64,000 bases of DNA from Pholis gunnellus (GCA_910591455.2 OU342820.1:2394441-2458440); one strand, 5' to 3'. Counted from the first letter of the stretch, positions 35,878-47,010 are shown. The notes: generated by a model from the letters alone, not told the origin. Numbers and translations: made by a program.

Positions 35878-37587
35878 CAAACGCCAGCACTGAGGCACAC
35901 GAGGAAATAAAGAAATTCAATTCTCAGCTGAATAACACCAGCAGGGAGGAGAAGAAGAAAATTAGACAGAGAGGAGGAGAAAGTGAGAGAGAAGCGTCTG
36001 GAACGAGGAAAAACAAGGAAATGAGTCGGAAGACATGAAAAGACAAAAAGGAAAAGATCCCCGAACAGAGGTTAGTTGAGACAATGCCCGAAAAATAAAT
36101 TGAGTCTTTACATTACGACTCTATTCAGTAGGTTGTAATGGATTTAGAGTAGGCCCATGAAGAGCATTGTCACTGTTACAACAGAGACTCTCCTGCCCAC
36201 TAATGAAGCAAAAGTCATTTAAATGATCCATATCTACACTTTAGTAAAGGAGCTCAAACTATGGGCAGTGTGTACAAAGTGTGGGTGTCTTTCAACTTTT
36301 TGATTAGGAAGGAATTAGGAAAAGAGAGGTGAGGCAAGGACACACGAGTGCATAGGTACACACACACAAATTAAGTGAATGCACCACAGGTGAAAGAGAA
36401 AATAATAACAACTCAGGTATTTGTAATTTACAGAGCATGGGGAATTTCCATTGAAAAAAAAACATTTAATAATTTAATAATTTATGCTTTCAATTTAATT
36501 TCTTTTAGGCTTGAGAAAGCTGCTCTCAGGATGTGTCACACAAAACCACAAAGTCACTCCTTCATGACAAACGTACAGTCACTGCACGATTAACTAGGCT
36601 GCCTCCCCACACAGGACCGCATCTAAACGTCACGCTTTTCTCCTCGTTCCAGCTCCAAGACAAAAGCCACGATTAGTGCAGCTTTGGTAAGCGCACACAC
36701 AGACCTCTCAGAAATCTCTACAGATGTCATATGTTGTGCTCAGCCTCTTTCACTTGCTCTACAATTTCACAGTCTGAACGGCTTTACATTAATGAATCGT
36801 ACCGATTTATGTTCACATGTAGCTGAATAATCCGTTTTAAAGCCTCCGCACCGGCGATAGCATCATGTGTGCAGGTCGTCTGTCCTACCTTCCATCCCAT
36901 TCTTGTGAACATGGGATCTCAGAAACACCTGGAGGGAATTTCTTCAGATTTGGCACAAACATCAGACTTAAAGATGAACTGATTAGAATTACATCAATAC
37001 TGTCAGGAGAGCATTGTTTTACTGTAAGTAAAGTCCAAACTCTGCATTTCACACAATGGCAACTTCCTCCACCAATCAGTGAAATGTGACCTGTTGACTG
37101 TGTCTAGTTTGAAACATGAGTAATACGTTTTCCTTAGTCCATGTCTCAACACGCCCCATCTGTTCTTCTGCAGTTAGCCAAGCTGCAACGCTGAGAGCTC
37201 TGTACGCATGCACAGCTCTATGCATAAAACAAAATCACCTTGTTTGTAAAACCAGAGCTTTGCACAGTGTGCCATGTAGCCTACAGCTGTCTCCCTCTCT
37301 GTGCATGGTGAGCAGTAACTCTAACTATGTTTTGACAGTGTTTCGATATTTACCAGTGCTCTCTGGCTCAGCTATCCGGGGGAAAATGTTTCCTCTGAGC
37401 CACCAGCTGCTCCTCCTAAACACTCGAGGTTAACATACCTGTCTAGCCAGGTCAAGCACTCTGAATGATGTAGCCTCTCAGGCAGCACCATCAAATCTAA
37501 TTGACAATAAATTTCACTATTTGGAATCCAGGGTTGAGGCAAAATATTACTGCGTTCAAGCGTGGTCCGCCCTGTTTTCCTCCCTAT
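35877..37587. other. Gene-free stretch, nothing recognised
   Basis: Starts purine-rich (35930-36070). No exon identified. Confidence 0.4.
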
Positions 37588-37715
37588 GTTCCCTCAGCAC
37601 TATGCTCCCTAAGCCCTATGTTCCCTCAGCACTATGCTCCCTAAGCCCTATGTTCCCTTAGCATTATGCTCCTTAAGCCTTGTGTTCCCTGAGCACTTTG
37701 TTCCCTAAGCCTTAT
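37588..37715 (+). repeat. 32-bp minisatellite, exactly four copies, built of 16-bp half-units
   Basis: Four 32-bp units start at 37588, 37620, 37652 and 37684. Each consists of two related 16-mers, GTTCCCTCAGCACTAT and GCTCCCTAAGCCCTAT, which match at 13 of 16 positions. It therefore has a two-level structure: a 16-bp monomer duplicated and diverged, then amplified as a dimer. The last two units are more diverged. Confidence 0.93.
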
Positions 37716-38420
37716 GTGACTAACCTGTTAACTACCTCAAGGTCTAAAGAGTTACAACTGTAATGGAATGTGTAATATTGCTATGGTGTTAATATACAGT
37801 ACCTATCAAAAGATCATTTTCACTCTCTATTTTTGCTACAGTTTCAATATCCATCTGTAGAATATATACATTTTTTTAACTTAACACTTCCTGTCTCGAT
37901 TTTAAATTAAACGCCCCCTAGCGTTTTTGTGGATGGAACACCTTCATTTGTTAACAATGCTTTTATTGATGGCCATTATCAAAGACAAACACGATGTTCA
38001 AAGATAGGGCTGGCAGCAGCAGCGCTGTCTGTGTGAACAGCACACGCATGTGCGAGCCGCAGCAGTTCAGCGAGGTGGCCAACGCACAGGTAGAGGTATT
38101 GGCAGTGTGGCGCCGCCGCAATACTGTAGCGCCTATCAGCACCATGGACAGCACTACGGACAGTGCAGGGCATGCAGACGTGCACATTGTTTCATTCATA
38201 CTTTTTTCGGAATTCCACAGAAATGTTAAATTAGACAAAGAGCACGTGAAGATCATGAAAATATTAGTTTTTCATTTTAAGCATGCTCATGCGCAAGTTT
38301 TGCATCTGTTTGAGTGCCGTTCTAGTTATTATTATTACTCTTAACTGTTATTACTCATATAATTGCTATTCTGTAAATATGTAGCCTATAGGTGAATCCT
38401 TGCGTCACCTGGTGTGGTGA
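37716..38420. other. Unassigned stretch, locally GC-rich
   Basis: 38020-38200 is GC-richer, with GCGCCGCCGC; both strands stay open for about 100 codons but show no domain. Confidence 0.4.
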
Positions 38421-38435
38421 AGGAAAACTGATTAG

Positions 38436-38980
38436 TTGGTCAGAAGATCTCTGCTGTTTGCAGATGATGTGGTCCTGTTGGCCTCCTCGGATCGTGACCT
38501 CCAGTGTTCACTGGGGCGGTTTGCAGCCGAGTGTGAAGCAGCGAGGATGAGAGTTAGCACCTCTAAATCTGAGGCCATGGTGCTCTGCCGGAAACCGGTG
38601 GATTGCTCCCTCCAGGTGGGGACGGAGTGCCTACCTCAAGTGAAGGAGTTCAGCTGCTACTCCTTCGCGTAGAAAGGATGTCAGCTGAGGTGGTTCGGGC
38701 ATCTAATTAGGATGCCTCCTGGACGCCTCCCACTGGAGGTTTTCCGGGCACGTCCAACTGGGAGAAGACCCCGGGGAAGACCCAGAACACGCTGGAGGGA
38801 TTATATCTCCCAGCTGGCCTGGGAACGCCTCGGGATCCCCCAGTATGAGCTGGAAAATATTGCGGGCGAGAGGGAAGTCTGGGTCAGCCTGCTTGACCTG
38901 CTGCCACCGCGACCCGACCCCGGATAAGAGGAGGAAAATGGATGGATGGATGGATGGATGGATGGATGGATGGATGGTCG
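38436..38980 (+). mobile_element. RTE-type (Rex3-like) LINE 3' end with GATG tail, copy 1
   Basis: The 5' part reads LLFADDVVLLASSDRDLQCS, containing the RT catalytic FADD box, then AAECEAARMRVSTSKSEAMV. An internal deletion then joins EFSC to a C-terminal region with RWFGHLIRMPPGRLPLEVFR (frame-shifted), RRPRGRPRTRWRDYISQLAW and LPPRPDPG. The element ends at a run of GATG tetramers (38938-38977). RTE elements such as fish Rex3 end in short tandem repeats of this kind. Truncated at the 5' end, deleted inside, and carrying a stop (TAG in TCGCGTAG), so inactive. Confidence 0.85.
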
Positions 38981-39910
38981 GAAGATTAGCGAGATACAAT
39001 GCATGAATGACACACAGAGGAGAAAAAAAGAAATGTCAACTTCTTTTCCAAACATGATTTTAAAATTCTTGCATTGCTGACATGTAAAGAACAAATAAAC
39101 AAAGATGGATGATGTAAATTGTTAGTAACCAAATGTAATTCATTTCTAAATGACTAGATTTCATTCATAGGTTTTCATTCCAAACACACTTCAAGTGTCT
39201 AGTGTGCAGGCCGCTGTCCATGGTGCTGAATGATTTACACCACAGGCTTTTCCAAAGTTGTATTACCTCACCTGTCCTCTGTCCATGGTGTTGCCGATCG
39301 TGTAGACAGAAATGGTGCATTCATAGGCAGGATGGACAATTGCTCAAGGCAAAGGGAAAGCATTGGTCAGCACTGTTCATGAGTGGAAGAGCGCCTGGCA
39401 AGCTGATATAGACATCCTATCATCCAATTATACATATTAATGAATCCATAGACCTACAGTTAATTGTTTGGGCTTGTTAGTTGCCATCCCTGAGGGTGGT
39501 CAGCTGCTATAAATCTACATGTTAGTATTAGTAGCATCCTGGTCTTAAATAAGTGACAACAATGGGAGGTGTGTGGTGGGGAAATATTCCTATACCCGCT
39601 TTGCGTGAGTCTTTTAATGCTGAAATACATAATACCAAACACCAGGTTGTCTTTTAAGTATTTATTCTCTGCGCAGAGAAGGTTCAATCATCACAACAGA
39701 ATGCGCACAGTCTCAGTGAGGAAGAACAAGCTTTCTTCATACAGAATGAGCAAAGGTGGGGGCCGATGGCCAATGTTACAGACATTTCAGTCTCAGACTT
39801 TCGGTCTCAGACTGATCAGAACAACAATGAAAAACAAACGGCCAGCAGCCAAAGCAAGCGGCCCAAAGGCCTTGGCGCTGGAACATTCTCATACAACAGT
39901 TAGATGATTG
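38981..39910. other. Unassigned stretch, nothing recognised
   Basis: No exon or transposon signature seen between the RTE tail and the heptad array. Confidence 0.4.
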
Positions 39911-40016
39911 TTGTTAGTAGTTAGTTGTTAGTTGTTAGATGATAGTTGTTAGTTGTTAGTTGATAGTTGATAGTTGTTAGTTGATAGTTGATAGTTGTTA
40001 GTTGATAGTTGATAGT
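39911..40016 (+). repeat. Heptanucleotide array with 21-bp higher-order period
   Basis: Fifteen or so 7-mers of the form TTGTTAG or TTGATAG. The right half repeats in the strict order TTGATAG-TTGATAG-TTGTTAG, giving a 21-bp super-unit; the left half is irregular. Confidence 0.92.
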
Positions 40017-40434
40017 TACAGTTAAGTTCCTTCTCATGCTCCAAGGTCTCTATTGTTTCCTCCGGAACATTTCTCTGTCTCAGGAAGACACTTAGATGAT
40101 CCATCCTGTGAGCATGCATTACAAAGAAGGTTATTGGAGGATATCACCATACATATATCTTCACAACAAGAGTCTGGGCTACAGATGAGCAATGATTTTG
40201 CGAGGGAAGTGGCATTGCTCAGTTAGTAAGTTGAAATTTTGGGATAGTCGAAATTTTGAGATATTAAATCGAAATTTTGAGATAGTATCTCATTATAATG
40301 ACTTACAGATCTATATTTTTTCCTCAAAGTGGTAACAAGCAGAAAATACTTTTTATCGACTGATCTTTCACAGTGTTTCATGGTGTATTAAACTGAATTA
40401 ATTGTCTATGTGCATATCATTCATCAACACACAT

Positions 40435-40560
40435 CCAGCTGTTTCTAAGGCCTCATCATCCAGAACTTGTTCTTTCACCACAGAGCACAGAATTCTTTTG
40501 AGTGACTTGAGTCACTCCCATGACTTCGTGGTGAACGCCTGCTGCCGTGTTAAATATTCA
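40435..40560 (-). pseudogene. BEL/Pao retrotransposon integrase C-terminal piece
   Basis: Minus-strand reading gives a damaged HHGGVWE-like block followed by KRILCSVVKEQVLDDEALET, a segment that lies downstream of the integrase catalytic core in BEL/Pao pol proteins. It continues the relic at 40830-41870 after a gap holding a SINE and unassigned sequence. Confidence 0.7.
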
Positions 40561-40671
40561 CTCTCTTCCTTCTTGGAGTAGATTCCTTTGCATTTTGTTA
40601 TGATTTTGTGCTTTTAATGATCTTTCCATCTCCTTTTGTGCACCAATACAATTTGCCACTGGTTGCATGTC

Positions 40672-40800
40672 ATTGTGTCCTTGAGCAAGACACTTAACCC
40701 CAACATTGCTCCCATAGCTGTGCCTACGGTATGATAGCATCTGAATTGTAAGTCGCTTTGGATAAAAGCGTCAGCTAAATGACTGTAATGTAATGTAATG
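40672..40800 (+). mobile_element. SINE body inserted in the BEL/Pao relic
   Basis: TGTGTCCTTGAGCAAGACAC through GTAAGTCGCTTTGGATAAAA to TAATGTAATG repeats; almost identical to 19262-19399. It sits inside the retrotransposon sequence, so it arrived later. GCATG occurs just outside both ends, but I am not certain it is the target duplication. Confidence 0.8.
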
Positions 40801-40829
40801 CATGCAGTTTCACATTGGTCCAACCCCGT

Positions 40830-41870
40830 TTTATCTCAACAGGTCCAAAATAGTCCATGCCAACTGAATTGAAAGGTGGCAAATCTGGCATCATACGGTC
40901 CTGTGGTAGATCTAACAGGTTTGCTCTCCTACTTCAGACTGCATTCCTCTTCAGAAAAAACTGATAATCTTTTGTGTTGTAGAATTTGAGTATACCTGGT
41001 ATATTTGTTCTAGTTTTGAGAGCATATGATTTCTTCCAGAATGACCAAATTGGAAGGAAAATATGTGGGATTTTCTGGGCAAGATTATGGGATTCTTAGT
41101 GTTTACTGGCATGGCTGATCTGTTAATCCTTCCCTCCGCTCTCAGGATGCCTTCATCTAGGATTGGATCCATTTTTAATATGGGGCTGTCTTTTTCTGCC
41201 TCCTTTTCAAGGAGGGTAATGTCTGGTGCAAAGTGTTGCTGTTGTTCCACAGTCAGATCTGCACTGAATATCACCTTTAGGTTTATGGCACGTTCTTTCG
41301 ATGATTTGTCAAATTATTTATTTTAGCAGCAATCCAATATTTGTCATATTTCCTCTTTGAGTGATCTCCAAGGTCACTGTTTTCAACTTCAATATCCAAG
41401 CTACAGCTTTTTTCAGGCTAGTAGTTTCAATCAGTTTACTGCTGGGACTTTTTCCTTCAATACTCATCAACAATCACATCCCTTTTTCACTTCGGGATCA
41501 TCTGATGAAAAATAACTTTGTGACATATTTTCCTTGATCTTTGGCCACTGATATTCCTCCTTTACCATAAATTCTGGTCCTTGTAGCCATCTTTTAACTT
41601 CAGGGATGATTCAATGTTCAATCCCCGCGAAGCATCATCTGCAGGATTGCGTTTGGAGTCCACATATCTCCACCGAGTCTCTCTTGACAAGTCATGAATA
41701 ACAGCAATCCTCTCGGCCACAAAGGTGTGAAATCTCTTGGTCTTATTGCAGATTTATTTAAGAACATACTGGCTGTCTGTCCAACAAATGTACTCTTGCA
41801 GGTTTAGCTGTTACTCTGGATATAATATCCGATCAACTCGTACTGCTACACTCTTAGAAGGAATGTGTAA
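40830..41870 (-). pseudogene. BEL/Pao LTR retrotransposon pol relic (RNase H to integrase N-terminus), antisense
   Basis: From 41870 downward the minus strand reads WTDSQYVLK (RNase H region), [34 protein letters not shown], then an open frame (41274-40951) with VEQQQHFAPDITLLEKEAEK, LRAEGRINRSAMPV, NPIILPRKSH and FGHSGRNHML (integrase zinc-binding region). That order and wording are typical of BEL/Pao pol. Stops are present and the integrase catalytic core is missing. No LTRs were found nearby. Confidence 0.85.
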
Positions 41871-42229
41871 TTTTTTCAACACATCAGCTGTATCAAGGGC
41901 ACTTTATCAGATTTTGTGTCATTTCTCTATCCTTTTAACACACATGTGTAGTATGACAATGGATCAACCCACACATGAGTGTGTTGTTGAGCGCAGCAAA
42001 ATACGTTTTTGACAATTCAGTTTATACAATTTTAAATATATGAAAAAGTGATATAAATAAATGGACTTGAAATCAAATTATTGCTTTCCAAATAAACGAA
42101 AATATAAAATGTGTATCCTCCTGAGAACCGGTAAAGCAGGTACAGTGGACTGCTTTGACCAATCACGGTTGAGCGATTTCAAATGTTTCAAATTGCAACC
42201 GTCAAACTGCCCTTTACGCTGCTGGCTGT

Positions 42230-43060
42230 CAAGGAAGATGGACGTCTCAGAGGAGGACATTCCAACACTAGCGGCGTTGGTTATATTACTAAAACAGTGG
42301 CTCAATGTTTTAATGGAAGGAAAACTTTTCAGATTTTCAACTAGCTCGGTGTCATCGCTGTGTGTGCAGTCGAGTGGCGCGCGACCAAACTCTTCGCTGC
42401 GCGCTCTGAGCTCCCCGCCCGCTTGCCGGCTGATGGGCGGGGAGCTTCGGGCGCTGCGGTAGGTAGCTGCCTGCATACTAGCTGGAAATTGTCAATTTGC
42501 CCCTCACTTATCCTTCTTTCCACAGTGAGCTCGGTGTTAAGGGCCGGTGGACTGTGCAACAATAAAGTGTGCATGGATTTGCCGTGATTGCTTGTGACCA
42601 GGCTATTGAGCAAACATGCAACAGAGATTCCAAGACAAAGGGTTCTTGAACAGGGATAACATAGAATCGAGCTGCAGTGTATCGCTGGATACTGTCGCAA
42701 CATGAAAGGGCTGCCACAGTAAGACAATGTTAATTAATCAATGACAAGTAAATCTCCTGAATGATTTGCTCACAGCTCTGGAAAAGGGGGAAATTGTTGT
42801 CAAAGTGTTTATTGAACAAAGACCATCAAAGCACAAAAACCGAAGACATTCAGTGACCAGACAAGGAAGTTATTCTGCTTGCTGACAAGAAGATATTCTC
42901 CAGACTACTCATCAAAATAGAAAGATAGACCTGTGGGAAATGATGTTTGCAAATTTAGGGAGCAGCCTTAACCTGAAGCAGTCTACCTTTGAACTACTTG
43001 GCAAATATGTGTGCCACCTGTATGGCCAGTCATCTGTCAAAATGTGAATGATGTAAATCA
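42230..43060 (+). pseudogene. Possible remnant of a DNA-transposon accessory ORF
   Basis: MDVSEEDIPTLAALVILLKQ begins at 42238, resembling the acidic-then-leucine-rich N-termini of Harbinger-type proteins. Near 42950-43050 another frame reads LNLKQSTFELLGKYVCHLYG followed by QSSVKMVND-like residues, a phrase I associate with repeated, transposon-linked genes of fish. A GC-rich segment at 42370-42470 separates them. Function and family are not established; the two parts may be unrelated. Confidence 0.3.
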
Positions 43061-43106
43061 CAAACTAACATAGAGTGAAAGCTCGCCCACGTTTGGCAAT
43101 AAAAAC

Positions 43107-43175
43107 ACATAGTATGTCGAAAAAGTCATAGTATAGTATGTCGAAAAAGTCATAGTATAGTATGTCGAAAAAGTC
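43107..43175 (+). repeat. 24-bp tandem repeat, three copies
   Basis: AGTATGTCGAAAAAGTCAT recurs at 43111, 43135 and 43159 with an exact 24-bp period, linked by AGTAT. Copies are essentially identical. Confidence 0.93.
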
Positions 43176-44019
43176 ATTTTCGTTTTATGAAGAGACAACT
43201 TCCTCTTATCTCTCTCTGTCTTAGTAACCTCGGTGGTTGAACCGGCGGTTATAAAACATCCTGAGGTCAGAAATCACTCATTAGGAGAAATACATTTCCT
43301 ATATTTACAGTTTCCATATTACACATTTCTTTCTCTTTAATAGATTTTTTCAGGTTACAAAATACAACATATCTTTGGTTGAATCATGGTAAATATACTG
43401 TATGTTATCTTAATCATGTTATATTATTCATACAACACAGTTTAATACAGTTTGATCTTTAAGTTAAGTGTTGTGATTCAATGTAACATAACGGAGACCA
43501 AAAAGGGAAGCATAAAAAAAAGGATTTTATATATATATATATATATATAAGATTACGCTGGATAAGAAATCATTGTCTATTAATTAAAGTGCATGATACG
43601 AAAGATGTGGTATATGATTGATTGTTTTATTGAGTGCCATCCTGACACAAATTATCAAAAAATTAACAAGGCAAAAATCAACTCCAAAAACCAGACATTT
43701 TATCATGTTATCCTGTTCTCTGTATTAAGTTTAAGCCCATTTCCTCGTTGAACAATACATCTCGTGTATCTTTTGGACTGGAAGTGAGAGGGGATTCCTA
43801 CGAACAGAGTGCATTGCAGCTTCTGCAGGAGGAACAGTGTCCTGTCGCAGTACGGATCCCCACTTGTTGCGTTCCATGACTTCCCCAGACTAAAGAAAAT
43901 GCAAAATAGAATTACAAAAATATATTGTTTTAATAAATGGTGTGTCTTCTTCTATAATCTTCCTCTATATACTCAAATAAAGTTTTACTTTTCAAACTTA
44001 ATTACAACACTGCAGGCCA

Positions 44020-44056
<37 letters not shown>

Positions 44057-45358
44057 TCAAATTTGCTTCAAAATGAACACTTACAAATCAAATTATGGGT
44101 CAATACATTTGTTCAACACACGTCTCTCACTCGTAGCTCTGCCTGGTGACTGGAAGTCCGTGTCATACTGGAGAGCATTTATTTGTGAACTTCACAATAG
44201 TTGTACAGAACAAAATCAGCATTGATAAGAAAAAGAAAGTCCTCAAAGCCGCAAACCGTGACTTCAAGCGTCCGCTCAGTAGGGCTGATGGGGCCGCTGG
44301 ACACTTGGCTCTCAAATTGTTCCAATAATAGCTTGCTTCCTCCGTGTGTAGGTTTATTATGAAATGCAGAATTGAACTGCACAACAGCTGCTTGTATAGA
44401 CAAAGCCTGTAATTCATTATCCATGTTGTCTTCTTCTGGCGGCGTGACGAATTAAGGGAAGGACACGTTGTAACTGCTAAGACCCGATCAAGTAGCGTAC
44501 GTTTTCAAACGAACACGGCGTCTGTAGCGTTTTCAAACCCCGGAGTAGTGTGGACGCTAGGCGCAAATATAGCAAAATATATGCGTTTTAAAGTGGAAAG
44601 GTAGTAGTGTGAATGTAGCCTCACGGTCTTCTTACTATTTACAATATTAAGTGTTACACTTTCTCTATTCATAACCAATTATATATTTGTATTAATCACA
44701 AAATCTTTGTAGTTTACGATACAGTATTGGTCCTATAGTCCTATATTAAATGTGAAATGTCCACTGAGGGCAACATGCTCCAGATAAAAGTGATAGCATT
44801 TGTATTGTTCAATTTCATATTGAATATGATGGTTTGGAATTTAAATTGATCCCCAATGTAGTAACAACAGGACGCAGTTTTAAAAACACACATGATGAGA
44901 AGTGCTTTAAATGCTCACTTCACCGACGCTAACGGTCATTTTGTTTATGTATATATTTGTGGATTTATTTGTCCAGTCTTTATTTTTTAAATGAAACACT
45001 GAATAAATCACCTCTTCCATCATTTTCTCTAGTCATTTGTCTTTGTTTGAAATTTTTCTTTTTACATTTCATAAAATAGTTACAGGCTACTTTGAATCTA
45101 ACTGTGCTCTAATAATAGTAATTGTTTTATACATCCACTATATGTATGCAAAGTTGGTTATTGTCATGCACCAGCTGGTATTTTGCTAGTGATTGAAATC
45201 AGGACAGTTTATTAAAGTATGGTCAGAAGTCTGGTCCCAGATGTGTTGACAGCATTGACGTTAACTTAAGGAAGGACATTAAGGAGCAAAATGCAGTTTT
45301 CATGTAATTTGCTAGTCATGTTATTGTGAAGGACAGAAATATAGCCCTGGATGTGTTG
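43176..45358. other. Unassigned stretch with two microsatellites
   Basis: (TA)n at 43527-43549 and (CT)n(CA)n at 44020-44056. The segment 44180-44630 has a minus-strand frame beginning MDNELQALSIQAAVVQFNSA with a following run like TAGTGTGGACGCTAGGCGC; it may be a transposon internal region but I cannot name it. Confidence 0.45.
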
Positions 45359-45418
45359 ACAGTATCTTACAGTATTTCATAATAACTGCAGTTAATATGA
45401 AATACTGTAAGATACTGT
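45359..45418. repeat. 60-bp near-perfect palindrome
   Basis: Arms 45359-45380 and 45397-45418 are perfect 22-bp reverse complements. The 16-nt centre (45381-45396) is itself palindromic around CTGCAG except for its outermost pair. GATGTGTTGACAG just before it also occurs about 110 bp upstream (near 45240). Possibly the core of a palindromic MITE. Confidence 0.92.
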
Positions 45419-45829
45419 TTTAAATCCACCATCAATTTACAGCAATTCATTACAGTGTAGACAGGCCCCGGGTTGTCAGTTGGACTTCTTTGGGAATGAA
45501 GAGAAGGATTAGGAGAAATTAAGAATGGCAGAAGAAATATCTAAGTTGTAAAAGTAATAGTAAAGTGGCATGGAATGCAGATAGAATATATGAATACAAC
45601 TAAATTAATGAAATATTTGTACAAAATAGAAAGACTTGTAAAAACACACACACACACACTGTAGCTGTTAAAAACTTGATTTAGGGCAGCATAAAGCACA
45701 GGTAATGGTACTTTAAGATCACTTTCAAAAGCGGCACTTAAATATAACTCAGGATAATCAAATACTGCCAACTGAGAGCAGACAAAGGCTGAAGGAGCCT
45801 TTTATCAAACATATAGACAATCTCAAGTA

Positions 45830-46015
45830 ATTAGTGGATGAAAAAGTATTCAGATCCTCACTGCAGTAAACGTACTAATACCATACTGATGAAACAATAA
45901 TCCACTACGAGTAAAATACCTGCATTCAAAACCTTAGTCAAGTATGTTATTATCAGCAACATGTACTTTAAGTGCAGAAAGTAAAAGTACCCGTGCAGTA
46001 AAATGTACATTATTT
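45830..46015. repeat. Interspersed repeat of the AAGTATTCAGATCCT type
   Basis: AAAAAGTATTCAGATCCTCA, later CCTGCATTCAAAACCTTAG and AAGTAAAAGTACCCGTGCAG, are recognisable phrases of a high-copy fish repeat. Fragments recur at about 13507-13560, 51353-51390 and, reversed, 58540-58630. Confidence 0.65.
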
Positions 46016-46142
46016 GCCCCTGACCTGTCGTGCAATCTGAAAATCTCCCCCTGACGTCTGTGTCAGTGATTTCCGGTTTATCCAAAGACGAGGTTTGTAA
46101 CCAATTAGATGTAGAGATACAATGGAGACTGGGTCCGCCCAC

Positions 46143-46355
46143 TTACTGTCAAAAATAAAATGTACTCGAGAGCGAGAAGAATAAAGACTCGAGAGCGAAC
46201 AGAATAAAGTTTCGCGAGCGAGCAGTGTTAAGCTTCTCGTGCGACTTTTGCTCGTGCGAGAGTGAATTTTGCTCGCGGAGTGATATAAAAGTGCTCGTCA
46301 AAGTAAAATTCGCGGGCGCATGGATCTCATTTGCGCTCTCGGATTTTGACAGTAA
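46143..46355. mobile_element. MITE with TTACTGTCAAAA terminal repeats
   Basis: Left end TTACTGTCAAAA (46143-46154) and right end TTTTGACAGTAA (46344-46355) are perfect 12-bp inverted repeats. The TA inside each end fits a TA target duplication (element 46147-46351), as for Tc1/mariner-like insertions, though this is only 2 bp. The interior is unusual: it repeats CTCGAGAGCGA/CGCGAGCGAGC words and the complement GCTCGTGCGAG/GCTCGCGG. No ORF. Confidence 0.8.
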
Positions 46356-46429
46356 TTTGCCTTCATAAACATAAAACCCAAATAACACGATTCAACAGGC
46401 CTCTGTACATTCCAGTAATCAGTGGCGGG

Positions 46430-46765
46430 CTGTGCATTTTATACCTTGGCCTTCACTGCTGTCCTGCAGCTGAAACATTACATTACAGTCATTTAGCAGA
46501 TGCTTTTATCCAAAACGACTACACCGTATGCACAGCTACGGGAGCAATTTTTTGGGGTTAAGTGTCAAGGACACATCGACATGCGACTAGCGGAGCCGGA
46601 GCCGGGGATCAAACCGCCGATCCTCTGATTGAAGGATGGCCCTGCTCTCCACTTATCCACAGTCGCCCCGAAACACCTCATTATGACGCCACAGCTACGG
46701 TTATTATTTGTTTTGTGTAAAAATGAAGCTCAACACCTATAAATACACTAACTGCAGAGTGAAGA
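46430..46765 (+). repeat. Repeat family B copy, interrupted by a SINE
   Basis: CAGTGGCGGGCTGTGCATTT to GTCCTGCAGCTGAAAC, then the SINE (46477-46669), then CACAGCTACGGTTATTAT and ACACCTATAAATACACTAAC. The 26640-26795 copy shows the uninterrupted sequence. Confidence 0.82.
46477..46669 (-). mobile_element. Full-length tRNA-derived SINE with target duplication
   Basis: Read on the minus strand: head GGGGCGACTGTGGATAAGTG (A-box-like), then CGGCGGTTTGATCCCCGGC (B box GGTTTGATCCC), body GATGTGTCCTTGACACTTAA and TTTTGGATAAAAGCATCTGC, tail of TAATGTAATG. GAAAC flanks it at 46472-46476 and 46670-46674, and the empty site GCTGAAACACAGC exists at 26717-26726 (reverse). This copy shows that the head-less fragments at 19262 and 40672 belong to the same SINE. 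Confidence 0.87.
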
Positions 46766-46799
46766 TACATGAATACGCCGAGAGTGTGTCTCCAAGCAC

Positions 46800-47010
46800 T
46801 GAACCTTGTGGAACTCCATGACTAACGTTGGACTTCATCGAGGTTTCATCGTTTACAAACTGAGATCGATCAGATAAATAGGACTTAAACCAGTTTAGTG
46901 TGGTTCCTTTAATGCCAATTAAATGTTCTAGTCCCTGTAACAGGATGTAATGGTCAATGCTGTCGAACGCAGCACTAAGGTCTAACAAGACAAGAACAGA
47001 GACAAGTCCA
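46800..47010 (-). pseudogene. L2-like LINE RT fragment, antisense
   Basis: The minus strand reads [40 protein letters not shown], and SNVSHGVPQGSVLG: RT motifs A (DLSAAFDxID) and B (HGVPQGSVLG). It is the same family as 20435-21130 and overlaps it at DNA level (46868-47010). Truncated on both sides. Confidence 0.85.

Noticed and set aside
42341..42727. 128-codon minus-strand ORF in a GC-rich patch
   Set aside because: Overlaps frames on the other strand of equal length; no domain recognised.
46575..46669. tRNA gene
   Set aside because: A and B boxes are present, but the sequence cannot be folded into a full cloverleaf by eye and is the head of a SINE. The same applies to 28880 and 49540.
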